Assembly: GCF_900103585.1 (NCBI RefSeq)
Contig: NZ_FNHV01000015.1
Coordinates: 186,001 to 250,000 of the forward strand
Direction of reading: 5' to 3'
Length of the DNA stretch: 64,000 nt
Source: Streptomyces sp. cf386
Lineage (GTDB): Bacteria > Actinomycetota > Actinomycetes > Streptomycetales > Streptomycetaceae
Both the position numbers and the translations under genes were made by a program. Positions 10,899-19,812 of this stretch are shown here, in pieces. The first letter of the stretch is position 1; each line of letters starts with the position of its first letter. The notes under the pieces are model-generated. The model saw only the letters and a program-made list of their open reading frames with translations, made no database searches and was not told the DNA's origin.

Positions 10899-11324
10899 GA
10901 ACAACCTCTCGGAACGTTGGAAAACGGCTTCCGGCCCCGTCCACGGCGGACAGGAGCCGACCACCGACCTGGGGATGGGCCGACGGTGCGGGCGGGGGCC
11001 TGGAGGATGCACAGCGCCTTGAGCGGCGTCTGTATTCCCTCCTCGGCTGTCACCTCTTAGGTCATCGCGCTGTTTCCCCGAGCGTTACGCCCAATCTGCG
11101 TGGCCCGAGTCACATCCCGTAATCGATCAAAAACGGACAGACAAGGGCAGAAGAGGTCACCCACAGCTGTGGACCATGCACTGTACTGCGATTCCGCGGC
11201 CTCGTTGCACCGTCGGACCCGCAGGATCCGTGGGGATCCTGCGGGTCCGACGGGAGGATGCACAGACCGAAGCGGCGCCCAAGGAGGGGGAGGCGTCGTC
11301 CTCAGTCGCGCACCGGGTGTGCGG
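10899..11324 (-). promoter_or_regulatory. hrdB upstream region
   Basis: A 426-bp gap between hrdB and the GntR gene, both on the minus strand. The hrdB-proximal 200 bp should carry its promoters. On the minus strand TTGTCT (11144-11139) and TACGGG (11121-11116) are separated by 17 bp, a weak housekeeping-type match. A GGAAT sequence closer to hrdB resembles the -35 of sigma-R promoters, but its -10 is imperfect. The distal part holds the long hairpin at 11210-11253. No gene was seen. Confidence 0.45.
11210..11253 (-). terminator. Long perfect hairpin, GntR terminator
   Basis: A 20-bp perfect inverted repeat (11210-11229 with 11234-11253) separated by only four bases (GTGG). It starts about 70 bp after the GntR stop codon and lies upstream of the hrdB promoter region, so it insulates hrdB from upstream transcription. 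Confidence 0.8.
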
Positions 11325-12212
11325 TCAGTGCTCGCGGGGTGCGGGCACCACGCGCTCGACCTCGGGATGAACGGTGAGCAGCTGGCGCATGGCCGTCTCG
11401 GCGGCAGCGCCGTCGCCGGCGGCGAGGGCGTCGACGATCCTGCTGTGCTGCGCCAGCGACGCTTCGTTCGGCCGGTCACAACCCGTGACAGGGCCGCCGG
11501 AGACCTGAAGGGCGGCCGAGACGATCCCCGACAGGTGCTCCAGCATGCGGTTGCCCGCCACCTGGATGAGCAGCGAGTGGAACTCGGTGTCGGCGCGGGA
11601 GAAGGTGAGCACGTCGCCCTGGCCCATCGCGTGGCTCATGATCTCGACCATGTCGGCGAGCCGCTGCTGGACGTCGTCACGCCCGTGCCCGGCCGCGAGG
11701 CGGGCGGCCAGCGGCTCGATCGTCCAGCGCAGCTCGCTCAGCTCCCGGCGCTGATCGTCGCGCTGCGGCCCGAAGGCACGCCACTCGATGATGTCCGGGT
11801 CGAGGAGGTTCCAGTCGCTGACGGGACGCACGCGCGTGCCGACGTTCGGGCGGGCGCTGACCAGGCCCTTGGCCTCCAGGACGCGGAGCGACTCACGGAC
11901 GACGGTGCGGGAGACCTCGAAACGCTGGCCGATCTCCTCGGGCACGAGCGGACGGTCGGCGCCCAGGTCGCCGGAGACGATCATCTGGCCGAGCTGCTGG
12001 ACGAGTTGGCCGTGCAGCCCGCGTCCGCGGCTGCCGGCGGCGCGCCTGCCGACACGGCCCAGGTCCGGGTCCGCGCCTTCCCAGACGGGGGATCCGACGC
12101 GGTCGGCGACGGGGGCCTCGGCGTAGGGGTAGCGGTCGAGTTCGCCCGGGCCGGCGAGACCGGAGTCGGCGGCGCGGGCGGCGGTCATCATGGTGTGCGC
12201 AAGGGTACTCAC
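11325..12212 (-). CDS. GntR-family (FadR/FCD) transcriptional regulator
   Basis: A 295-residue regulator. After a loose N-terminal extension of about 70 residues there is a winged helix (LGQMIVSGDLGADRPLVPEE, then RFEVSRTVVRESLRVLEAKGLV), followed by an all-helical FCD ligand domain with metal-site type residues (RADTEFHSLLIQVAGNRML). GTG at 12212 with AAAGGA upstream is the chosen start. The open frame extends further upstream to 12296 but without a better start. FadR-subfamily members usually sense small organic acids. No ligand can be deduced. It sits next to hrdB but is separately terminated. Confidence 0.85.
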   Translation of the reverse strand: MSTLAHTMMTAARAADSGLAGPGELDRYPYAEAPVADRVGSPVWEGADPDLGRVGRRAAGSRGRGLHGQLVQQLGQMIVSGDLGADRPLVPEEIGQRFEVSRTVVRESLRVLEAKGLVSARPNVGTRVRPVSDWNLLDPDIIEWRAFGPQRDDQRRELSELRWTIEPLAARLAAGHGRDDVQQRLADMVEIMSHAMGQGDVLTFSRADTEFHSLLIQVAGNRMLEHLSGIVSAALQVSGGPVTGCDRPNEASLAQHSRIVDALAAGDGAAAETAMRQLLTVHPEVERVVPAPREH

Positions 12213-12375
12213 GGATCCTTTGTCGGCGCCGTCCCCAACTCCCTTGAGGTCTTTGGTGAAAAGCACACGAAAGGGTGATCGCTCACCCCATCGCAATTGA
12301 CGCCTTATCGGAAAGAAATGGGCTTTCCCCGGGGAGTTGTGGGCACGACGGATCCGGGAAGGGCAGGGACGGTCG

Positions 12376-14412
12376 TCATCGAACCCTGCTGCGCGTGGTC
12401 GTGAGCAGATAGGCGGCGAGCAGCGTGGCCAGCGACAACGTCAGTGCGCCTCCGACGGGTTGGGCGATCACACGCGTGACGGCGGCCAGATAGCGTTCCC
12501 CGCCGAACGGCCACTGGGACAGGAGCACTTCGCGCAGCCGCAGCGGAAATCCGGCCGCCGTGCGCACCGACGGCCCTTCCATCGCCTTCTGTACGAGGGG
12601 CATGAGGAGAACGGGTACGGCGACCACCGCCGCGAGCCCCGCCGTGGTCGACCGGAAGAGACCCGCGGCCAGGACGCCGGCCCAGGCGCAGCCCACCATG
12701 AGCCCGATCCAACTCGCGCTCAGCGAAAGCCAGTCGGCGGGAACCTCCGCGAGTTCCCGTCCGTAGACGAGATAGAGCACTTCGATGTCGCAGCCGACGG
12801 TGAGGAAGGCCAGCACCAGCGCGGTGGCCGAGGCGACGAGGAGTTTCGCGGCCAGCAGCCCCAGCCGGCGGGGGACGGTGCCGCGATCCGCCGCCAGGGC
12901 GGGGTGGCGGAACTCCTCGCCGAACGCGATCGCCCCGAGCAGCCCGGCCCCGAGCGCCGCGGGCGGCAGCGGAAGCTCCCGCGGCCAGGCGACCAGCAGC
13001 CGCGGATGCGGCGTGTGCCCGACCCGGGCGAGCAGTACGGCGGTGAGGGCGGAGACCACGAGTACGGCGCCGGCGGTGAGGAAGCCGGTGCCGACTCCGG
13101 CGGCGCGACGGAGTTCGTAGCGGAGGGGGCGGAGGGGGCTGGGGGCGGGGCGGACCGAGATGGGGGGTGGGAGGTCGGGAAGGTGGTCGGGAGAGGAGGC
13201 GGGGAGGCGCGAGCCGGCTGACTGCGGGCTCGCTTGCGAGGAAGGCCCGTGGCCCGCGGTCGGCGCGTCGGCCTGTCGTGGCTCGCCGGCGGGCGTGTGG
13301 AGCGCGGTCGGCCTTCCGTCCGGCGTCGGTGATGCCTCGCGCGGCGCGGGGAGGTCATCGGCCGAGGCTGAGGCTGATCCTTTGTGCCGCACCGACACCC
13401 GCACCGGCGGCGTGGCCGCCCACTCACGATCACGTGCCGCCATGGCTTCACGGGCGGGCTTGAGCGGCGCCTCGTCGGCTTGCCGCTCTGCAGAGAGGTC
13501 CGCTTGCCGCTCCACCGAGAGGTCCGCCGCGGCAGCCGGCCCCATGTCCCCGATCTCGTCGGCGAGTTGGTGGACGAGGATGCCGTGGCGGTAGGCGATA
13601 TCGCCGATCACGGCGCATGTACTGCCGTACACGGAGAGGCGGTTGCCGCTCTCGCGCACGACCTCCACCGAGCGCTGAGTGGTGCGCGCCTCCTTGGTGA
13701 GGAGGGCGGCCAGGCGGGATGCGTGCGGGGTGCGGACGGCGACGCGGGGGCGCAGCCGGGTGCGGGCGAAGTCGGTGGCCTCCTGGTCGGCCACGAGCCT
13801 GCCCCGCTCCAGGGTGACGACCCGGTCGGCGGTGCGTGCGGCGTCCTTGGGGTCGGCCGTGGTCAGCAGGACCGTGCCGCCCTGGGCCGCGTGCGCGCCC
13901 AGCATGCGGTGCAGCCAACGGCTCTCGCGGGTCGAGAGCCCGTCCGCGGGTTCGTCGAGCACGAGGGTGTGCGGGTCGGCGAGGAGCGCGCAGGCCAGAC
14001 CCAGGCGGCGGTCCATGCCGCGCGAGAGGGTGCCGAGGCGTTCGTCGCGCAGGCTGACGAGACCGACCACCTCCAGGACTTCGTCGGCGCGCCGTGCCGG
14101 GACGCCCGCGGCGGCGCACAGCATGCGCAGATGGCCGCGGACGGTGCGGGCCGGGTGCCCCGGGACATCGCCCAGAACCACACCGACCTCGCGCGACGGA
14201 TGGGCGATGCGATGCAGGGGACGACCTCTGAAGTAGGTGATCCCACGGCCGGGTTGGAGTTCGAGCATGAGTCTGAGCGCCGTCGTCTTGCCCGCTCCCG
14301 CCGCCCCGAGCAGCGCGGTGACACGGCCCGCGCACGCCTCGAAGGACACGTCGTCGACGGCGGGGGGAAGCTGCTTGCGAGGGTCGCTGGTCAGTCCGAT
14401 GGCCTGGATCAC
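12376..14412 (-). CDS. ABC transporter ATPase-permease fusion
   Basis: A 678-residue protein with two parts that are usually separate. Residues 1 to about 220 form an ABC ATPase with Walker A (LLGAAGAGKTTAL), an ABC signature relaxed to LSRGMDRRLGLA and Walker B (TLVLDEPADGL). A linker of roughly 200 residues is Pro/Ser/Ala-rich and carries an eight-residue tandem repeat (DLSVERQA, DLSAERQA). The last 260 residues contain about six membrane helices, resembling ABC-2 export permeases. The start is uncertain: GTG at 14412 gives a natural N-terminus (IQAIGLTSDP), while TTG at 14421 is also open. The substrate is unknown. Confidence 0.8.
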   Translation of the reverse strand: MIQAIGLTSDPRKQLPPAVDDVSFEACAGRVTALLGAAGAGKTTALRLMLELQPGRGITYFRGRPLHRIAHPSREVGVVLGDVPGHPARTVRGHLRMLCAAAGVPARRADEVLEVVGLVSLRDERLGTLSRGMDRRLGLACALLADPHTLVLDEPADGLSTRESRWLHRMLGAHAAQGGTVLLTTADPKDAARTADRVVTLERGRLVADQEATDFARTRLRPRVAVRTPHASRLAALLTKEARTTQRSVEVVRESGNRLSVYGSTCAVIGDIAYRHGILVHQLADEIGDMGPAAAADLSVERQADLSAERQADEAPLKPAREAMAARDREWAATPPVRVSVRHKGSASASADDLPAPREASPTPDGRPTALHTPAGEPRQADAPTAGHGPSSQASPQSAGSRLPASSPDHLPDLPPPISVRPAPSPLRPLRYELRRAAGVGTGFLTAGAVLVVSALTAVLLARVGHTPHPRLLVAWPRELPLPPAALGAGLLGAIAFGEEFRHPALAADRGTVPRRLGLLAAKLLVASATALVLAFLTVGCDIEVLYLVYGRELAEVPADWLSLSASWIGLMVGCAWAGVLAAGLFRSTTAGLAAVVAVPVLLMPLVQKAMEGPSVRTAAGFPLRLREVLLSQWPFGGERYLAAVTRVIAQPVGGALTLSLATLLAAYLLTTTRSRVR
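13478..13525. repeat. 24-bp in-gene tandem duplication
   Basis: Two adjacent 24-bp copies (13478-13501 and 13502-13525) differing at three positions. They encode the DLSxERQA octapeptide repeat in the linker of the ABC fusion protein. The length is a multiple of three, so the frame is kept. Confidence 0.8.
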
Positions 14413-14553
14413 CCTCAGCAAGATAGCGCGTTATGTCCGTTTTTCCGGGCAGCGCAAGGCCCGTAGCCCGGGCGGCAGTCGACCGGACCGGATCCTTGTT
14501 CGCCTTTGCTCGCCCGTACTCGCCCCTCGTGCCTGCTGTTCCAGGCGCGCGGG

Positions 14554-15312
14554 TCAGACCTCGGGGCGCAGCATCGGGGGGTTGAGGAGCGTGGCTCCGC
14601 CGGCCCGGAAGAGCTGGGCGGGGCGGCCTCCCTGGCGTGTGGTGGTGCCGCCGGTGGGGACGAGGAAGCCCGGCGTGCCCGTCACCTTGCGGTGGAAGTT
14701 GCGGGGGTCGAGCGCCACGCCCCACACGGCCTCGTAGACCCGGCGCAGCTCGCCGACCGTGAACTCGGTGGGGCAGAACGCCGTCGCCAGCGACGAGTAC
14801 TCGATCTTGGAGCGAGCACGCTCCACCCCGTCGGCCAGGATCTGCGCATGGTCGAAGGCGAGCGGTGCGACGGGTTCGCCGTCGCGACCGTGGGCGCCCT
14901 GCTGCAGCAGTTCGTCGACCGGCGCCCAGCGGGCGTTGCTGGCGTCGCCACCCGCGCGGGGCGCGGGCAGGTCGGGGGCCAGCGCGAGGTGGGCGACGCT
15001 GACCACGCGCATCCGAGGGTCCCGCTTGGGGTCGCCGTAGGTCGCCAGCTGCTCCAGGTGGGCACCGTTGTCCTGTGCGGGAACGGCCGGGTCGTGGGCG
15101 CGCAGCCCGGTCTCCTCTGCCAACTCGCGTGCCGCCGCCTGCGCCAGGTCCTCGTCGGCCCGTACGAACCCGCCGGGCAGTGCCCAGCGCCCCTGGAACG
15201 GCGGTTCGCCCCTGCGCACCGCCAGCGCGCACAGGGCATGGCGGCGCACGGTCAGCACGACCAGGTCCACGGTGACGGCAAAGGGCGGAAAGGCTGACGG
15301 GTCGTAGGGCAT
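14554..15312 (-). CDS. Nudix hydrolase with NrtR-like C-terminal winged helix
   Basis: A 252-residue protein. The Nudix box is intact (G-x5-E-x7-REL-x-EE-x-GL, within GGFVRADEDL to RELAEETGL), so hydrolysis of an ADP-ribose-like nucleotide is possible. The C-terminal part (FTVGELRRVYEAVWG, NFHRKVTGTPGFLVPTG) matches the winged-helix domain of NrtR-type regulators of NAD metabolism. It may therefore be a regulator that senses ADP-ribose, an enzyme, or both. ATG at 15312 is chosen because the Nudix fold starts 10 residues later. A small inverted repeat lies 14 bp upstream and could be an autoregulatory site. Confidence 0.8.
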   Translation of the reverse strand: MPYDPSAFPPFAVTVDLVVLTVRRHALCALAVRRGEPPFQGRWALPGGFVRADEDLAQAAARELAEETGLRAHDPAVPAQDNGAHLEQLATYGDPKRDPRMRVVSVAHLALAPDLPAPRAGGDASNARWAPVDELLQQGAHGRDGEPVAPLAFDHAQILADGVERARSKIEYSSLATAFCPTEFTVGELRRVYEAVWGVALDPRNFHRKVTGTPGFLVPTGGTTTRQGGRPAQLFRAGGATLLNPPMLRPEV

Positions 15313-15325
15313 GCGGCGATCATAG

Positions 15326-15340
15326 TCGTCTGCTTGACGA
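15326..15340. promoter_or_regulatory. Possible NrtR-like operator
   Basis: TCGTC-N5-GACGA inverted repeat (15326-15330 and 15336-15340), 14 bp before the Nudix/NrtR-like start codon. The arms are short, so this is only a candidate. Confidence 0.25.
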
Positions 15341-15474
15341 TAAACACTCCCTTCACCGGTCCCATCGACGGTTGATCCAATTCGGCCGGAATGCACCTCA
15401 CCGACGTCCCGCATGGCGTGCCACGTGGCGTCGTCCGAGGTCACGCAGGTCGTGCCGGATCGCGACGTCCGAGG

Positions 15475-17961
15475 TCACGCTCGCAGCTGGAGTCCGTCGG
15501 CCGCCTCCTCGACCATGGCGAGGCCCAGCCTGCTGACGCGTAGCGAGAAGGGGGCACCGGCGACGCGCAAGCCCGTCAGGACGATCTCGCCCAGCGGGGC
15601 GCTGCGCATCGGCCGCAGGGTGATCGTCCCTCCGGGAGCGTCCGGGCGGATGCCTGCGAGCGTGGTCAGCAGGAGCACTCCGGCCGCCGCCGACGTGGCT
15701 GCGGGGCGGCAGGCCGCGGGGTGTGGGACGGGAGCGCTCCCGTCAGTGCGCTGCACCCCCGCGTACATCTCGGGGAGCCGGTGGCCGAACGCCTCTGCCG
15801 CCGCCAGGACGCCCCGCAGCAGCGCGCTCGCCTCCTTCTCGTAGTCGGCCGCGGCCAGGCCCGCGACGGCGAGCGCGGTCGCGTGGACCCGCACGGCGCC
15901 GCTGCGGTGACCGAACGGGTTGTGCCCCGCCTCCTTCGCGCCCAGCCCTCGAAGGCCCCAGCCCGAGTCCATGGCCGGAGCGCCGAGCAGTCGGGCGAGT
16001 TGTTCGGTCCGCACCTTGTCGAGCAGGCCGGGCGCCAGTTCTCCCCCACCCAGCAGGCCGGTGTCGAGGAGATGGACGGCTGCGGCGCCCAGATGTGGCA
16101 CAAGGCGTCCGTCCGGGGCCAGGGCGGCGGCGGGTCGCCCACCGCCCACGTCGTCGATCCAGAGATCCGCACGGAACGCCGTCCGCAGCGCCCCGGCCCA
16201 CTCCCGCAGCCCAGCGCCGCCCGGTCTGCCGCAGGCGTCGAGGAGATCGGCACCGAGCAGTGCCGCACGATGGGCGTGGGCCTGGGTCTCGCAGCGGACG
16301 GGACCGCCGGGGTGCGGGTCGCGCAGATACGTACCGTCGCCCACGGTGGTCCGCAGCCAGGTCAGGCACCGCTCGGCCACCGGGAGGAGCTCCTGCGTCT
16401 CGGCCTCGGGCATGCCCCAGCGTCGGGCTTCCGCGAGCAGCGCGGGGAAGAGCAGCGTGGCCTCCGTGCCGGTGCAGCCCGGGGGCAGGTGCGTGCCCGC
16501 GTCCCGGATCGGGCCGGGGATCATGCCGAACCGCGCTCCCTGGCCCCGGAGTTGGGTGCGGGCGAGCGTGCGCAGCGTGCCCACGGCCAGCCGAGTGCCC
16601 AAGGGCAGGGTCATCCGGGCCGCGGCCAGGGTGTCGGCCGGGGCCGGACCGCAGCGCCAGGGCACTCCGGCGGCAAGGTGGGTGTCGGAGGGGAGGGCGG
16701 GGTCACGCAGCAGAAGGGCCTGGAGGTCCTCGATGCTCGTCCGCAGCAGGCCCCGCACTCCGGGGTCGTCGCCGGACGCCCGCGCGGACGCCAGCGGGCT
16801 GGTCGCCGCGCGCCCCACGGCCCGCAGGGGTCCCGCGCCGTCCGGCCGCACCCGCAGCTCGATGCTCGCGCTGCCGCCCGGGGGCAGTGCGAACTCCCAG
16901 CGCAGCAGCCCCGCGGAGGCCAGCGCGTCAGTGGGCGGCGGGTCGGCCGTCACCGTCGAGTTGCCTCTGGGGGACGACCAGCGCAGCCCGGAGTCGTGGA
17001 CGCTGGCGGGCAGTTCCGGTCCCGGGTTGCCGCACGCGATCGCACCGAGGTCGGCCAGGTCCGCGCCGAGGGCGACCTCGACCGGCACCCGCAGGGGGCG
17101 AACGGCCGCGCTGGTCAGCGTGATCAGCTCGGTGCCGTCCGCGTGACGGGTTCGCTCGACGACGACGTCCGGGTCGGGGCCGGTCTGCGGAGAGACGCGC
17201 AGCGTGCCGACGAAGCGGGCGCGGTCTGCGGACGTCATCCGGGCCTGTAACGCCAGTGGTTCGCGTCCGGCCACACGGAGTTGGCAGCGGGAGAGCACAC
17301 GCCGGCCCGCGCGGTAGAAGCCCTCCAGTCCCCGGCCGGTCAACTGCCCCTGGTTCGTGGAGATGGCGAGGCCCGGCAGGGCGACGCAGATCATGGCGTC
17401 GTGGGTGGGAGGGAGGTCGGTGGGCCGGAGTGCTGAGGAAGGTGGTGTCGGTGAGGGGGCCGTTGGCCGAGTCGGCGAGAGGGCGTCTTGAGGTGGGCGG
17501 GAAGACGGGCGGGAGCGCCGCGCGGGGTCGGCATGCGGCGGCGATGTCGAGCCCCGGTCGACGGGCGACGCGGGCGCGGGGCTCGGGCTCCGGTTTGTCG
17601 GCCTCCCCCGCGGTGTCGGCCCTGTCGGCTGCACGGGGAGCTCGGCCCGTCCGGCCCACGGGTATGTGCGACCGCCCTGGTCTGCCGTCGGCAGCCGAAC
17701 AGGGGGTGGGGTCCGGTCCGCTGACAGGGCAGCGGGTAGGCCCTGACCCACCGGGTCCGGAGGGGACGAGCCACCTGGAGAGGGCCGCCCGCGGCTGCTC
17801 GGTGGGGAACTGCGAGCGGCGTCGCTCGGAGGTCGGGGCGCGACCCGCCCCGAGCCGAACTCGCCCGGAGGCGGACCTTCGTCCAGCCCGAAGGACGGCA
17901 ACGGTCCATCGGCTGTCGTGCGATCGTCGGCGGCCGGGGACGTCGGAGTGGGCTGTGGCAT
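15475..17961 (-). CDS. Glycogen-debranching-like glycosidase with disordered N-terminus
   Basis: A protein of 828 residues. The first roughly 185 residues are Pro/Ser/Arg-rich and probably disordered. Then comes a beta-rich N-terminal bis-domain of the glycogen debranching type (ISTNQGQLTGRGLEGFYRAGRRVLSR, about residues 200-380). It is followed by an alpha/alpha six-hairpin domain of the amylo-alpha-1,6-glucosidase type (GMIPGPIRDAGTHLPPGCTGTEATLLF; RETQ-like segment RCETQAHAHRAALLGADLLDA). ATG at 17961 has GAGGAAG upstream. Substrate specificity cannot be read from the sequence. Acidic catalytic residues of the family were not verified, so activity on glycogen is an inference. Confidence 0.78.
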   Translation of the reverse strand: MPQPTPTSPAADDRTTADGPLPSFGLDEGPPPGEFGSGRVAPRPPSDAARSSPPSSRGRPSPGGSSPPDPVGQGLPAALSADRTPPPVRLPTADQGGRTYPWAGRAELPVQPTGPTPRGRPTNRSPSPAPASPVDRGSTSPPHADPARRSRPSSRPPQDALSPTRPTAPSPTPPSSALRPTDLPPTHDAMICVALPGLAISTNQGQLTGRGLEGFYRAGRRVLSRCQLRVAGREPLALQARMTSADRARFVGTLRVSPQTGPDPDVVVERTRHADGTELITLTSAAVRPLRVPVEVALGADLADLGAIACGNPGPELPASVHDSGLRWSSPRGNSTVTADPPPTDALASAGLLRWEFALPPGGSASIELRVRPDGAGPLRAVGRAATSPLASARASGDDPGVRGLLRTSIEDLQALLLRDPALPSDTHLAAGVPWRCGPAPADTLAAARMTLPLGTRLAVGTLRTLARTQLRGQGARFGMIPGPIRDAGTHLPPGCTGTEATLLFPALLAEARRWGMPEAETQELLPVAERCLTWLRTTVGDGTYLRDPHPGGPVRCETQAHAHRAALLGADLLDACGRPGGAGLREWAGALRTAFRADLWIDDVGGGRPAAALAPDGRLVPHLGAAAVHLLDTGLLGGGELAPGLLDKVRTEQLARLLGAPAMDSGWGLRGLGAKEAGHNPFGHRSGAVRVHATALAVAGLAAADYEKEASALLRGVLAAAEAFGHRLPEMYAGVQRTDGSAPVPHPAACRPAATSAAAGVLLLTTLAGIRPDAPGGTITLRPMRSAPLGEIVLTGLRVAGAPFSLRVSRLGLAMVEEAADGLQLRA

Positions 17962-18245
17962 GGCGGCTTCCTCTGTGCTCAGTGCGCCTCGGGTGGGTGC
18001 GGCGCCGGCCGGGGGATCCGGAGTGACAGGGGCGGTGGGGCGGCCCGGCCGGTCGAGCCGTTCCGCCACTCAGGTGAACGGGGAGGGACTCCCCCGGGTC
18101 ACGCCCGGGACGGGGTGACCCCGCCTGAAGGGAGCCGCGTTCAGCGTGTTCACCAGGAAGGTTGAGGCGGTGCGGGCGCCGACGCGCAGTCTGCGCCGAT
18201 CGCATCCGACAGAGCACGGCCTGCCGCAGCCTCCATGACGGCGGC

Positions 18246-19736
18246 TCACGTATCCCCCTCGGCACCCGCGTTCTTGGCACGCACCCTGTCCGGACGGGTC
18301 CCACTCCGACCCACGCCTGCCTTTTTCTGGGTGCGCGGAGCCGTGCTCTTCCGGGTCCGCGCACCCGAACCCGCGGGGTGCCGACCTCGGCGACGAGCAC
18401 CCGCAGCAGACGTCCGCCCAGTGCTCACCGCCCCACTCCCCATCGGCTCTTCGACGTCCTCCGGCTCTCCGACTCCCTCCGGTTCTCCGACACCCTCCGT
18501 CAGGTCGAGCCGCCCGGCGTCCCGCTGGTCGCGGCCCACGCGTTCCGCACGCAGGCAGCGGCGGATCGACTCGGGGTCCAGACCCTCATTGCAGGCCTGA
18601 TGCAGGAGGCGGGCGAAGAGGTAGTCGGAGTCGGCGCCGAGTGCCATGGCAAGGGCTTCTCGGGCCTCCAGGTCGTCGCCGGTGGACCAGGCGACCCAGC
18701 CGACGAGTGTGAGGGGTGCCGCGGCGTGCTCGCCGTACGGTCCGACACAGCGGCGGGCCAGCGCTCGCCAGAGCCGGAGGGCGGGATCGGCCTCGTCGCC
18801 CTCCATCCACTCGGCCGCCCGGTCACGGGTCGCGCGGTCCTGCAGGCCCAGAATGAGGCTCGCGGCTTCGTCATGGCCGAGCAGTTCGTCGTCGCGGAGA
18901 TCCGCGGTGAAGGTCCCGGACGCGGGCGGTACCTCGGCGAACCGGCTCATGAGGCGCTCGGCCAGCCGCAGCGTGTCCTCTGCCACGCCCGCGCGGGTCG
19001 CCTCGTCGAGGATCCTGGGGACCAGCGCCATGCCCGCGGTGTCCAGGGCGATCTCCTGCTCCAGGGCGGCCGCGGTCTCCCAGGGCAGCAGCCTGGCCCG
19101 CAACTCGCGCAGCGTGCCGCGCACCTGAACTCCGGCGTAGGTGGCCGCGGCGGCCAGCACGGACGTACCAGGAAGGCCCATCGGCCGGCCCTCGGGCGGG
19201 CAGCACTCCTCCCTGTCGCAGCAGTAGGACCAGTAGCGCCCGTCCGAGATGCACAGGGCCTCGATCACCGGTACGTCCAGGCTGCCGCAGGCGATGCGCA
19301 TCTTCTGGGCCAGTGGCCGCAGCCGTTCCCTGACCTGCCGGCCCGTCTCCCCCGTCGCCGGTTCCTGGCAGAGGAAGGCGACCATCTGCTCGGGCCGGGC
19401 TCCTCTGCGCTCGCTGCCCCTCACCAGGCCGTCGGCCAACTGCCCGGCGGCCGAGTCCCAGTCGTCCGCGCTCGCGGGAATGCCGAGCCGTGCACGGCCG
19501 CCGAACCGGCCGCGGCCGTCCCTGTCGTGCAGGGCGACGAGCACGATGCTGTCCTCGGGGCGGTACCCGAGGAGATACGGCAGCGCGTCGGCCAGTTCGG
19601 CCGGGGTGCGCAGGGTGACCTGGTGCTCGGCGGGGTGCCCGTCGTACGCGGTGCGGTCGGGGCGGTCGGCCTGGTGTTGGTCGGTGCCCCTGGTGTCGTC
19701 GTTTTCGGGCGATCCGGTCGTTTCGTGATGCGTCAT
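18246..19736 (-). CDS. DUF4192 domain protein with basic tail
   Basis: A 496-residue protein. Residues about 38-400 match DUF4192 (landmarks LPYLLGYRPEDSIVLVALHDRDG, YWSYCCDREECCPPEG with clustered cysteines, and WSTGDDLEAREALAMAL). The last 90 residues are low-complexity, with a short repeat EGVGEP and then a very basic RRRGR/RTRK tail that could bind nucleic acid. The ATG at 19736 is the first plausible start. The family is widespread in actinobacteria with no established function. It is the last core-chromosome gene before the biosynthetic cluster. Confidence 0.75.
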   Translation of the reverse strand: MTHHETTGSPENDDTRGTDQHQADRPDRTAYDGHPAEHQVTLRTPAELADALPYLLGYRPEDSIVLVALHDRDGRGRFGGRARLGIPASADDWDSAAGQLADGLVRGSERRGARPEQMVAFLCQEPATGETGRQVRERLRPLAQKMRIACGSLDVPVIEALCISDGRYWSYCCDREECCPPEGRPMGLPGTSVLAAAATYAGVQVRGTLRELRARLLPWETAAALEQEIALDTAGMALVPRILDEATRAGVAEDTLRLAERLMSRFAEVPPASGTFTADLRDDELLGHDEAASLILGLQDRATRDRAAEWMEGDEADPALRLWRALARRCVGPYGEHAAAPLTLVGWVAWSTGDDLEAREALAMALGADSDYLFARLLHQACNEGLDPESIRRCLRAERVGRDQRDAGRLDLTEGVGEPEGVGEPEDVEEPMGSGAVSTGRTSAAGARRRGRHPAGSGARTRKSTAPRTQKKAGVGRSGTRPDRVRAKNAGAEGDT

Positions 19737-19812
19737 GCGCAGACGATCTCGCGGATCGCGAAGTTCCGGTTCGCCCTGTGGATAAGTCCGACCAGGGACA
19801 CGACAACGCGAG

